From CAZHTS01 sp964535315 (lineage in GTDB: Bacteria; Chloroflexota; Anaerolineae; Anaerolineales; Anaerolineaceae), in assembly GCA_964535315.1 (NCBI GenBank), contig CAZHTS010000002.1:44158-108157 (forward strand): a stretch of DNA of 64,000 bases. The letters are read 5' to 3'. This document shows, in pieces, positions 57,234 to 64,000 of this stretch. The notes beneath the pieces were generated by a model, which was given only the letters and a program-made list of their open reading frames with translations, was not told the origin of the DNA and made no database searches. The number at the start of each line of letters is the position of its first letter. The stretch's first letter is position 1. The position numbers and the translations under genes are program-made.

Positions 57234-58386
57234 GCCGCACCCCGCGGATGGAAAGATTCTGGCGAACGCGTTCTTGAATGGTATGGGTCATCGTCTCGCG
57301 CCACGTTTTGGCTTCTTGAAGCAGTTCGAGGAAGGTTTCCCGGCGCAGGCTGAGCAGTTCGACCGCCGCTTCGTCACTGGCGCGTACGGTGGCGATGGCC
57401 TCCGGCTGGTGCAGCATCTCGACCTCGCCAAAGTGGTCACCTGCTTCCAGGCGGGTGATGAACTGTTGGCGATGATTTTTATCGTCTACCAGGATATCGA
57501 CCGCGCCGGCGGTGATGATGTAGACCGCAGGCACGGGCTGACCGGCGTGCAGGATGGTTTGCCCGGGTTCGATGTGGTGCGTCTGCAGGTGTTGGCCGGC
57601 GCGCAGCATCTGGTTATGGTTCAGGGCCGGGAAGGTGCGCACCACCCAATGGTTGAGGATTTGCCCGTCGGCCAGTACTACCTGGCGTGAGGTGCGTTTT
57701 GCCAGCCCGGGGTCGTGGGTGACCATGATGATGGTTTTGCCCTGATCGCTCAGGCTGTGAAACAGCTCGAAGATTTTTTCGGCCGTGCGCGAGTCCAGGT
57801 TGCCGGTGGGTTCATCGGCGATCAGGAAAGGCGGATCGTTGGCCAGGGCGCGGGCAATGGCGGCGGCCTGCTGCTGCCCGCCCGAAATGGCGGCGGGCAT
57901 TTTGTGTTCCAGGCCCTGTAACCCTACGCGGGCCAATAAGTGTTGCGCCAGTTCTTCGCGTTTGACCGGGTCGTACTGGTCGCTGAAGTCCATGGGCAGC
58001 ATGACATTTTCGAGCAGTGAGAGCATGGGCAGCAGCTGGTAAAACTGAAACACGATGCCCAGGTTGCGCCCGCGCCAGCGGGCCATGTCGCTTTCGTTCA
58101 GCCGGTTGACCAGCGTGCCGCCGATGGAGACATCGCCTGTCGTTGGGCGATCGATGCCGGTAATCATATTGGCCAGGGTAGATTTGCCGCTGCCGGATTT
58201 GCCGGTCACGCTGATAAATTCGCCGCGGTAGATATCCAGATCGATGCTTTTCAGAGCGGTGAATTCACCCGCCGGAGTGTGAAAAATCTTGACGACCTGG
58301 CGCATCTGGATCACAGCCGGGTTGTCGTCGCACGGCCCATCTGGCCGGGTGGGTTGTGATTGGGTTTTGAACCAACGTTTCAACAT
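57199..58386 (-). CDS. MacB/LolD-like ABC ATPase fused to a cyclic-nucleotide-binding domain
   Basis: 395 residues from the ATG at 58386 (GAGGG upstream; a GTG at 58404 is the alternative). Residues about 25-250 are an ABC ATPase: Walker A ISVTGKSGSGKSTLANMI, Q-loop VFQFYQLLP, Walker B PPFLIADEPTGNLDS, H-loop TIIMVTHDP. The signature reads ISGGQQQAAAIARAL, with Ala where LolD/MacB proteins normally have Arg. Residues about 265-380 form a CRP-type cNMP-binding fold (IEPGQTILHAGQPVPAVYII, LEAGDHFGEVEMLHQPEAIA), including the GEVEML phosphate-cassette-like stretch but without the usual RxA arginine pattern. So transport may be gated by a small ligand or by the fold alone. It lies between the first ATPase gene and the permease gene. 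Confidence 0.88.
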   Translation of the reverse strand: MLKRWFKTQSQPTRPDGPCDDNPAVIQMRQVVKIFHTPAGEFTALKSIDLDIYRGEFISVTGKSGSGKSTLANMITGIDRPTTGDVSIGGTLVNRLNESDMARWRGRNLGIVFQFYQLLPMLSLLENVMLPMDFSDQYDPVKREELAQHLLARVGLQGLEHKMPAAISGGQQQAAAIARALANDPPFLIADEPTGNLDSRTAEKIFELFHSLSDQGKTIIMVTHDPGLAKRTSRQVVLADGQILNHWVVRTFPALNHNQMLRAGQHLQTHHIEPGQTILHAGQPVPAVYIITAGAVDILVDDKNHRQQFITRLEAGDHFGEVEMLHQPEAIATVRASDEAAVELLSLRRETFLELLQEAKTWRETMTHTIQERVRQNLSIRGVRHETLQTQTTLA

Positions 58387-58393
58387 GGCGCCC

Positions 58394-59134
58394 TCAAATT
58401 TCACTGTCGTCTACAATCTGACCGTCGGCGATGTGCAGCACACGGGTGGCGTGTTGGGCGATGGCGTGATCGTGGGTAACCACCAGCAATGTTTTACCCT
58501 GTTCTACCAGCGCCTCGAATACGGCCAGGATGGTTTCGCTGGTCACCGAATCCAGGTTGCCGGTGGGTTCGTCGGCGACGATGAGCGGCGGGTCGTTGGC
58601 CAGGGCGCGGGCGATGGCAGCACGCTGCTGCTGCCCACCGGAAATGGTGGACGGTATCTTATAGGCCTGGTTTTCCAGTTCGACCATGCGTAATAGATCG
58701 AGGGCGCGGGCTTCGCTCTCGTCGGGCCGGTATAGGCCGCAGAAATCCATCGGCAGCAGGATGTTATCCAGGAGCGAGAGGGTGGGCATGAGTTGAAAAG
58801 ATTGGTATACCACCCCCACTGTGCGGCCGCGCCACCAGGCCATCTGGTCTTCGTTCAGGGTGTGAATGGGGGTATCGCCGACCCAAATCTCACCTGAGGT
58901 GAGGTGGTCGACGCCGGTAATCATGTTGACCAGGGTGGACTTTCCTGCGCCGGATTTACCGATGATGACGATAAACTCACCACTCTGGATTTCGATGTTG
59001 ACGTTTTTCAGGGCCTCGAATTTGCCCGCCGGGGTCTGGTATACCTTGACCAGTTCCCTCGTACGCAAGATGGGGGCGTCTGCCACCATTACTGGAAGCG
59101 TGGCTGCCATTGAAGTTTTGAATAGGGTTATCAT
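58394..59134 (-). CDS. MacB/LolD-like ABC transporter ATPase
   Basis: 246 residues. Walker A FIVIIGKSGAGKSTLVNMIT, Q-loop GVVYQSFQLMPTLSLLDNIL, a complete signature STISGGQQQRAAIARALAND, Walker B LIVADEPTGNLDSVTSE, and H-loop TLLVVTHDHAIAQHATR, all as in LolD/MacB-type export ATPases. This copy has the Arg that its downstream paralogue lacks, so it may be the main motor and the pair may work as a heterodimer on the double-FtsX permease. First gene of the three-gene run; divergent from the histidine kinase gene. Confidence 0.93.
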   Translation of the reverse strand: MITLFKTSMAATLPVMVADAPILRTRELVKVYQTPAGKFEALKNVNIEIQSGEFIVIIGKSGAGKSTLVNMITGVDHLTSGEIWVGDTPIHTLNEDQMAWWRGRTVGVVYQSFQLMPTLSLLDNILLPMDFCGLYRPDESEARALDLLRMVELENQAYKIPSTISGGQQQRAAIARALANDPPLIVADEPTGNLDSVTSETILAVFEALVEQGKTLLVVTHDHAIAQHATRVLHIADGQIVDDSEI

Positions 59135-59212
59135 TTGTTTCCAGCTCAGTTATACCGACAAGAAACGGGGGGTGGGTGTCGCACACAACCGCCATACCCG
59201 AGAATAGCGACC

Positions 59213-59229
59213 ACAGGTTTTTCACCTGT
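59213..59229. promoter_or_regulatory. Candidate response-regulator site between ABC and two-component operons
   Basis: ACAGGT (59213-59218) and ACCTGT (59224-59229) form an inverted repeat around TTTTC. On the minus strand a TATAGT lies next to it. It is in the 240-base gap dividing the exporter operon from its probable regulators. A single short repeat, so the assignment is tentative. Confidence 0.35.
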
Positions 59230-59375
59230 ATTTAAACTATACCCGATGCCCAGGTGGGGAGGTAGGTGCTGTCTGGCATGAGGTGCGGTGACGCGCATCA
59301 CCAACCGCCATGACGCCCGTCATGAACTATCAGGGGGCGATTCGGCCCGGTGTGCGTTATGGTAATATAGTAAAG

Positions 59376-60623
59376 ATGCACGGAGTAATTGAACCCGGAT
59401 TATTGCGTATCTTCCGCCTGTTTACTGCGTTGGAGGCAATATTCTTCTGGCTGTTTGTCAATTTCGTCAACCAGAACGATCCACTGCACACCCTGTATTA
59501 CATCAACCTGTTTGAAGCGCTCTTCCTGTCCGCCTATCTTTCCTGGCCGTGGCTGCATCGCAAGCTCAAACATTTTTACCTGCCGTTTGCGTTGGTCATT
59601 TCTACATTGATTCCCATTACCAGCAATCTTTTCTTTTTAGAAACGCACGTTGCGTCTTACCAGGCTTCTTTGACGGTACGCATGTGGCAGTTTACGCCGA
59701 TGTCGTTTGTGCCGTTGGTGTTGGTGGCCTGGCAATACAGCTTCTGGACGGTGATCCTGTACTGTTTGTTTGCCGGGGTATTGGATTACACCATCACGAT
59801 GAGCATGGCGGAACGGATGGGGTTTCAAGTCTTTCCCATTCTGTCGATGACCATCATCCGGGTGGCTTCGTCGGTGGTGGTGGGGTATATTGTCGTGCAG
59901 TTGATGAACACGCAACGCGAGCAGCGCCGGGCATTGACGCAGGCCAATCTGCAACTGAGCCAGCACGCCAATACGTTGGAGCAGCTGGCCACCAGCCGGG
60001 AGCGTAACCGTCTGGCGCGCGAACTACACGACACCCTGGCGCACACCCTGAGCGGCCTGGCGGTGCAGCTGGAGGCGGTCAAGACGGTCTTGCCGCCGGA
60101 GCCGGGCGAAGTGCAGAGTATGATCGACCAGTCACTGAATATGACGCGCACCGGTTTGACGGAGACGCGCCGGGCGCTCAAGGCACTACGTCCCGCGCCC
60201 TTACAGGATCTGGGGCTGGAACTGGCCATCCGCAATATGGCACATGTGGTCTCCGAGCGCACCAATCTGGCGGTGGATGTGACGATCTCGGGCGGGCTGG
60301 ATAACCTCTCGACCGAGGTCGAACAGGGGCTCTATCGCATCGTTCAAGAGGCGTTGGAGAATGTTTCGCGGCATGCCCACGCCCGGCGGGTGTCGATTCA
60401 ACTGTCGTGTACCGAAGTGCGGATTTCGTTGTTGGTAGCTGATGACGGCGAAGGCTTTGAGGCAGAACGGTTGCGGCAAGACGAGCATTTTGGCATTCGC
60501 GGCATGGAGGAGCGGGCGGCGATGTTGGGCGGTGTGTTGACCGTGGATAGTGCGCCTGGTCAGGGAACACGGATTCATCTGGTGATGGAGGCGAATCATG
60601 GTGAGAGTTTTAATTTGCGATGA
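59376..60623 (+). CDS. NarL-type sensor histidine kinase
   Basis: 415 residues from the ATG at 59376; an earlier ATG at 59310 gives 437 but has no ribosome-binding site and an unconserved-looking lead. TAATAT at 59363-59368 would place the start of the mRNA almost at the ATG. About six membrane helices fill residues 10-185, then a short coiled coil. The HisKA_3 box SRERNRLARELHDTLAHTLS contains the phosphorylated His, and the ATPase domain has LYRIVQEALENVSRHAHA (N box), LLVADDGEGFEAE and FGIRGMEERAAMLGG. It phosphorylates the regulator encoded next, which overlaps by 26 bases. Its signal is probably membrane or cell-envelope stress. Confidence 0.9.
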   Translation: MHGVIEPGLLRIFRLFTALEAIFFWLFVNFVNQNDPLHTLYYINLFEALFLSAYLSWPWLHRKLKHFYLPFALVISTLIPITSNLFFLETHVASYQASLTVRMWQFTPMSFVPLVLVAWQYSFWTVILYCLFAGVLDYTITMSMAERMGFQVFPILSMTIIRVASSVVVGYIVVQLMNTQREQRRALTQANLQLSQHANTLEQLATSRERNRLARELHDTLAHTLSGLAVQLEAVKTVLPPEPGEVQSMIDQSLNMTRTGLTETRRALKALRPAPLQDLGLELAIRNMAHVVSERTNLAVDVTISGGLDNLSTEVEQGLYRIVQEALENVSRHAHARRVSIQLSCTEVRISLLVADDGEGFEAERLRQDEHFGIRGMEERAAMLGGVLTVDSAPGQGTRIHLVMEANHGESFNLR

Positions 60624-61251
60624 CCAGGAGATTGTGCGCGAGGGGTTGAAGAAGATTCTCGACTCGGATACTGAGTTGCAGGTGGTGGGCACCGCCCACG
60701 ACGGCGAAGAGGCGCTGGCATTGATCCCGGCGACCTCGCCGGCGCTGGTATTGATGGATCTCAAGATGCCCGGCATGAACGGGATTCTGGCGACGCGCAA
60801 GATTCGTGAACGTTATCCGGATGTTAAGGTGTTGGTGTTGACCACCTACGATGATGACGAGTGGGTATTCGATGCAATTCGCAGCGGGGCGGCCGGGTAC
60901 CTGCTCAAGGATACGCCGCGCCTGGATCTGATTGCGGCGATAAAAGGTACAGCGGCTGGCTATTCGTACGTCGACCCCGGAGTCACCGGCAAACTGTTGT
61001 CCAGTATCGCTCAGACCAATCCGCCGCTGCAAAAAACGACCACCCACATGTTTAGCGAGCGCGAAAACGAAATTTTGCAATTGCTGGCGCGTGGGCTTTC
61101 CAACGCCGAAATTTCTCAGCAGTTGTATCTCTCCGAAGGTACGGTGCGTAACTACACCAGCACCATTTTTTCCAAACTGGGGGTTTCAGACCGCACCCAG
61201 GCGGTGATCGCTGCATTGCGCTACGGACTGGTTGACCTGAACGATCTATAG
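60598..61251 (+). CDS. NarL/FixJ-family response regulator
   Basis: 217 residues. The receiver domain has the acidic pair in VLICDDQEIVREGLKKIL, the phosphorylated Asp in PALVLMDLKMPGMNGIL, Thr in VLVLTTYDDDEWVFDAI and Lys in GYLLKDTPRLDLIAAI. The C-terminal LuxR-type helix-turn-helix is FSERENEILQLLARGLSNAE followed by ISQQLYLSEGTVRNYTSTIF. GGAGG lies before the ATG. It is coupled to the kinase gene and very probably controls the divergent ABC exporter operon; the following lipoprotein gene has a TATAAT of its own at 61272-61277. Confidence 0.94.
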   Translation: MVRVLICDDQEIVREGLKKILDSDTELQVVGTAHDGEEALALIPATSPALVLMDLKMPGMNGILATRKIRERYPDVKVLVLTTYDDDEWVFDAIRSGAAGYLLKDTPRLDLIAAIKGTAAGYSYVDPGVTGKLLSSIAQTNPPLQKTTTHMFSERENEILQLLARGLSNAEISQQLYLSEGTVRNYTSTIFSKLGVSDRTQAVIAALRYGLVDLNDL

Positions 61252-61315
61252 AAAACGGGCGATAAAATCGCTATAATTTGTATAGTCCATCAGTCAATTG
61301 AGCGAGGAGGGTAGC

Positions 61316-62140
61316 ATGAAGCGACGCATTTGGGTTTTGGCGGGTTTCGTTTTGTTAACCATGATCTTGAGCGGCTGTATGAATGTTCGCGAAGAGGTGT
61401 GGATCAATGCCGATAACACGGCGCGCATGGCGGTCGATTACGGCCTGTCGGAGGAGATGATGAAGTCGTTGGAGGGGTTTGCCAGCACACCCGCTCCAGG
61501 CGAACCCACTCCCACCCCGGACCCGAGCATGCAAAATCCGGCGGAAGAGTCTTTTAAAGAGTTCAGGGAGAGCGCCTACATCACCGATTTCAAAACGCGT
61601 GAGTACGTCGACGAAAAAGAGAAGATGCGCCACTTTGTCGCCGAGTTTACCGTGACCGATTTCAAAGCCTTCGTTGAAGAGCGCAACAAGCGTTCGGCCT
61701 CCAACAAGAGCAACTCTTCGCAAGTGTTTTATAAATTGGAGGAACTCGACAACGGTAATATGCGTTACACGCAGACCTTTGAGGCGCAAAAGGAGACCAG
61801 TCCAATGCAGATCCCGGCCTCTGTTTTCTCGGGGATGTACTATGATCTGGTCGTGCACGTGCCCAAGGTCGTCGATTCAAACGGCAAGGTCGAAAGCAAC
61901 ACTGTCACGTGGCATATGGAAATGGGGGAACTGATCAGCAATAAGCAGGACATCGTGTGCACGGTGGAATACAGCAAGGCGTCCGGATTGTTAGGGCTGC
62001 CCTGGTGGGTGGGGGTGGTGGCGGCGGTTGTGTGTTGTCTGGGGTTGGTGGTGATCGTCGCTATTGTGGTAGTGGTGGTGATGAAGCGCAACAAGAAGCC
62101 CACCGCCGCACCGCCGCCTGCGCCGTATCCACGGGCGTAA
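61316..62140 (+). CDS. LppM/DUF3153-like lipoprotein with C-terminal membrane helix
   Basis: 274 residues from the ATG at 61316 behind GAGGAGG. A lipoprotein signal (GFVLLTMILSGC, lipid Cys near residue 20) is followed by MNVREEVWINADNTARMAVD, the start of an LppM-like beta domain, an insertion with Pro/Thr repeats near 60-75, and the body up to about 220 (YITDFKTREYVDEKEKMRHF). A strong membrane helix lies at about 230-255 (VVAAVVCCLGLVVIVAIVVV) with a basic tail. It is thus held at both ends. An intrinsic terminator follows. The function is unknown; it stands downstream of the two-component genes. Confidence 0.78.
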   Translation: MKRRIWVLAGFVLLTMILSGCMNVREEVWINADNTARMAVDYGLSEEMMKSLEGFASTPAPGEPTPTPDPSMQNPAEESFKEFRESAYITDFKTREYVDEKEKMRHFVAEFTVTDFKAFVEERNKRSASNKSNSSQVFYKLEELDNGNMRYTQTFEAQKETSPMQIPASVFSGMYYDLVVHVPKVVDSNGKVESNTVTWHMEMGELISNKQDIVCTVEYSKASGLLGLPWWVGVVAAVVCCLGLVVIVAIVVVVVMKRNKKPTAAPPPAPYPRA

Positions 62141-62164
62141 TAGGGCTGTGCTGTTGATGATACT

Positions 62165-62194
62165 CTCCCCGGCAGCGCACGCCGGGGAGATTTT
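62165..62194 (+). terminator. Terminator after the LppM-like gene
   Basis: CTCCCCGGC (62165-62173) and GCCGGGGAG (62181-62189) form a nine-base stem with a seven-base loop, followed by ATTTTCTG. It separates this gene from the promoter of the ROK regulator. Confidence 0.85.
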
Positions 62195-62242
62195 CTGTCT
62201 CTTTGAGGGGGACAATTTTAGTAATTCTTGAAAATTGAGGTC

Positions 62243-62270
62243 TTGACAAGCGATCTCGTTTGCTTATAAT
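62243..62270 (+). promoter_or_regulatory. Promoter of the XylR-like ROK gene
   Basis: Exact TTGACA (62243-62248), 16-base spacer, exact TATAAT (62265-62270). It is followed 16 bases later by the XylR-like operator. Confidence 0.9.
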
Positions 62271-62285
62271 AAAGCTAACCCCAAT

Positions 62286-62312
62286 TAGTTTAGCGTCGCA
62301 ACAAACAAACTA
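62286..62312. promoter_or_regulatory. XylR-like operator
   Basis: TAGTTT (62286-62291) and AAACTA (62307-62312) are inverted around a 15-base centre, and the right side reads ACAAACAAACTA. The half-site TTAGTTTGTT/AACAAACTAA of Firmicute XylR regulators is the closest known match, with the left arm imperfect. It lies just downstream of the ROK promoter, so autorepression is expected. Confidence 0.65.
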
Positions 62313-62327
62313 TTTCAAGGAGCCCTA

Positions 62328-63548
62328 ATGGCCCGTCCCACCACGGCTGACCATGCATTGGTCCGGAAGGTCAACGCGTCTCTCATACTGTCGCACCTGC
62401 GCCTCAATGCCCCGCTTTCGCGGGCTGAATTAGCAGGCTGGACCGGTTTGAATCGCAGTACGGTGTCGTTGATCATTAATGAGTTGATCGATCAGGGTTT
62501 TGTGCACGAGACGATGCGCCAGGATCCGAAGATCGGTCGGCCGGGTATGTTGTTGCAGTTCAACCCGGATGCGGGCTTTGCGATTGGGGTCGAAATGGGC
62601 GTCGATTTTATCACCGTGATCGCGACCAATTTCATCGCCGAGGTGATCTGGCGCCAGACGGGGCCCATTGGCGCCGATGAAGAGCAGATTGCCATCATGG
62701 AGCGCGCCGAGCAGATGATTTCGGCGGCCATGGACTTCGGGCGTGATCGCGGCCTGCGCCCGCTGGGGATCGGGGTTGGGATGCCCGGTCTGGTTGATGC
62801 CCACCAGGGGAAACTGGTGTTTGCCCCCAACCTGAAATGGGTGGATATGCCCATTCGCCTGATCTGGACGCGGCGTTTCAATTTACCGGTGTTTGTTGAG
62901 AATGAAGCGAACTGCGCGGCACTGGGCGAGCATTTCTTTGGCGTGGCGCATGACATTGACGATTTTATTTACCTCAAGACTGGGGTAGGGCTGGGCGGCG
63001 GCATTATGATCGGCGGCCGGCTGTTCCGCGGCGCCACCGGTTTTGCGGGCGAAATCGGGCACATCACCCTGTACGAGGGCGGCGATACCTGCGGCTGCGG
63101 TCGCCGGGGGTGCTGGGAGACGTACGTCAGCCCGACGGCACTGACCCACATGATCTGCGTTCATATTGCCTCGGGCGAGAGCAGCCTTATTCCCGAACTG
63201 GTGCAGGGCGACCTGAGCAAACTGGACCTGGACGTCGTCATCGCCGCTGCCCGCCAGGGCGATGACGTGACATTGAAGGTATTGGAACAGGTTGGGGTTC
63301 ATCTGGGGGTAGGGATTTCTAACCTGGTCAACATTTTCAACCCGCAGTTGGTGGTGTTGGGCGGCGCGTTGAGCCTGTTGGGCAAGTGGTTGATCCCGGT
63401 TATCAAAAATTCTTTGCAGGCCAACATTTTGCCGCCGCTGCGGGAGAGTATCCGGGTCGAGTCTTCGCCGCAGGGCCTGGACGCCTGTGTCCTGGGCGCG
63501 GTGGCCCTGGTATTGGATGACATCTTGCGAGAACCGCTATACGCCTGA
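62328..63548 (+). CDS. ROK-family transcriptional regulator, XylR-like
   Basis: 406 residues. The N-terminal winged helix-turn-helix is ILSHLRLNAPLSRAELAGWT then GLNRSTVSLIINELIDQGFV. The ROK domain follows with GFAIGVEMGVDFITVIATNF, VENEANCAALGEHFFGVAHD, LKTGVGLGGGIMIGGRLFRG, and the complete zinc motif CGCGRRGCWETYV. Compared with the ROK regulator at 26.8 kb it keeps the zinc site. A XylR-like palindrome covers its start region, and a XylF-like binding protein gene follows on the same strand, so xylose or a related pentose is the probable effector. AAGGAG precedes the ATG. Confidence 0.9.
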   Translation: MARPTTADHALVRKVNASLILSHLRLNAPLSRAELAGWTGLNRSTVSLIINELIDQGFVHETMRQDPKIGRPGMLLQFNPDAGFAIGVEMGVDFITVIATNFIAEVIWRQTGPIGADEEQIAIMERAEQMISAAMDFGRDRGLRPLGIGVGMPGLVDAHQGKLVFAPNLKWVDMPIRLIWTRRFNLPVFVENEANCAALGEHFFGVAHDIDDFIYLKTGVGLGGGIMIGGRLFRGATGFAGEIGHITLYEGGDTCGCGRRGCWETYVSPTALTHMICVHIASGESSLIPELVQGDLSKLDLDVVIAAARQGDDVTLKVLEQVGVHLGVGISNLVNIFNPQLVVLGGALSLLGKWLIPVIKNSLQANILPPLRESIRVESSPQGLDACVLGAVALVLDDILREPLYA

Positions 63549-63728
63549 TTCTTGTGCGGTTCTGTTGATAGCGAAGTTCGTTGGTGCAGTGATCAAATTA
63601 TCTATATGAAGTTTGTTCACGAGTTTCTAAAAAGGAGGTGCTGTAGCGATCCACATAACCGTTGTACTTCGCCAAAGTTGGACCAAGCTTTACCCTATTC
63701 AACCTGTATTTCGTGAGAGGAGAATGTA
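63549..63728 (+). promoter_or_regulatory. Upstream region of the XylF-like gene
   Basis: A spacer of 180 bases. TTGGTG (63580-63585) and TATATG are a possible promoter, and AAGTTTGTT (63609-63617) matches a XylR half-site just after it. AAAAGGAGGTG (63630-63640) looks like a ribosome-binding site but no start codon with an open frame follows. The real one for the next gene is AGAGGAGA near 63716-63723. Confidence 0.4.
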
Positions 63729-64000
63729 ATGAAGACCAAGATGTATCGCGTTCTCGCGACCATTGTCGGGCTTATGGTCATCGCCAGCATGCTGCTGGGA
63801 TGCGCCGGCGCGACGCCCACTGCTGCCCCTGCCGCCCCTGCTCAGGCCGAGCCGACCAAGGCCCCTGAAGCCAAGCCGGCCGAAGCCACCAAGGCCCCCG
63901 AGGCCCCCGCTCAGCCCGCCGCTGAGGGTAAGATCAAAGTTGGTTTGTCGTTCTCTGACTTCGCCACCGAGCGCTGGAAGAACGAAGAAGTTCTGATGCG
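63729..64000 (+). CDS. XylF-like sugar-binding lipoprotein (partial, N-terminus only)
   Basis: The first 90 residues are seen; the gene runs off the window. A lipoprotein signal (VGLMVIASMLLGC, lipid Cys near residue 25) and an Ala/Pro/Lys stalk of PTKAPEAKPAE units precede KIKVGLSFSDFATERWKNEE, which resembles the N-terminus of mature D-xylose-binding protein (motif IGxxxxDxxxERW). It belongs to the CUT2 (ribose/xylose) group of binding proteins. The XylR-like gene and operator upstream support a pentose role. The permease and ATPase are expected beyond the window. Confidence 0.82.
   Translation, partial: MKTKMYRVLATIVGLMVIASMLLGCAGATPTAAPAAPAQAEPTKAPEAKPAEATKAPEAPAQPAAEGKIKVGLSFSDFATERWKNEEVLM

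Noticed and set aside
63628..63645. Strong Shine-Dalgarno-like AAAAGGAGGTG suggesting a small gene
   Set aside because: No start codon at a proper distance opens a frame; probably chance or part of the leader.
1..64000. CRISPR arrays, IS elements, tRNA or rRNA genes
   Set aside because: No regularly spaced direct repeats, transposase motifs or cloverleaf/CCA patterns were recognised by eye; a covariance-model search would be needed to exclude small RNAs.

Overview
The window looks like chromosomal DNA of a Chloroflexota bacterium, probably Anaerolineae-like. This is an inference from its character: mostly GC-rich genes, lipoproteins with long Ala/Pro/Thr/Lys stalks, several WD40 propellers, CUT1-type sugar ABC cassettes without their own ATPase, and many ROK/LacI sugar regulators with near-consensus sigma70 promoters. 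No plasmid, phage, IS, CRISPR, rRNA or tRNA signal was recognised.

Layout. 1-3.3 kb is visibly less GC-rich than the rest: a truncated anti-sigma-like membrane protein coupled to an ECF sigma factor, an EamA transporter and a PD-(D/E)XK-type nuclease. 3.4-8.6 kb (minus strand): hisD preceded by a histidine attenuator (leader peptide with three His codons, terminator, and a promoter placed so that the leader mRNA is leaderless), a solute-binding-like protein with no signal peptide, and polyphosphate kinase. 8.7-11.5 kb (plus): an MFS transporter, rsmI and rsmE. 11.5-17.3 kb (minus): a tightly overlapping run of tgt, an ArmA/Rmt-like 16S rRNA methyltransferase, a membrane sulfatase-like enzyme, a second divergent ArmA/Rmt-like protein and an RsmF-like m5C methyltransferase. 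With rsmI and rsmE this makes a neighbourhood whose family-level targets all fall at the ribosomal decoding centre or the tRNA wobble base.

17.4-21.2 kb: a lipoprotein alpha/beta hydrolase, divergent from an Hsp70-like protein plus HEAT-repeat partner. 21.2-28 kb: a probable amino-sugar operon (binding protein, two permeases, ROK kinase, SIS-domain isomerase/deaminase) divergent from a ROK repressor; two 15-bp palindromes lie between the facing promoters. 28.7-32.3 kb: a large membrane PAS/GAF/HD-GYP protein and a stalk protein. 32.4-38.4 kb: a LacI regulator with a twin operator, then GH4, BadF-type kinase, GH9 lipoprotein and ChbG deacetylase, a set resembling a PTS-free beta-glucan or chitooligosaccharide pathway.

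38.5-43.8 kb: membrane protein, GT-C-like glycosyltransferase, LCP ligase and S41-like peptidase. 43.8-50.4 kb: an LRR protein and three consecutive WD40 proteins in one orientation. 50.5-54.8 kb: class II aldolase, an EamA transporter and an ADP-forming acyl-CoA synthetase. 54.8-61.3 kb: a MacB/FtsX-type ABC exporter (one ATPase carries a cyclic-nucleotide-binding domain), divergent from a NarL-type two-component system. 61.3 kb to the end: a lipoprotein, a XylR-like ROK regulator with a XylR-like operator, and the start of a XylF-like binding protein that runs off the window.

The two most interesting signals are the decoding-centre modification neighbourhood with paired aminoglycoside-resistance-type methyltransferases, and the leaderless histidine attenuator in front of hisD.
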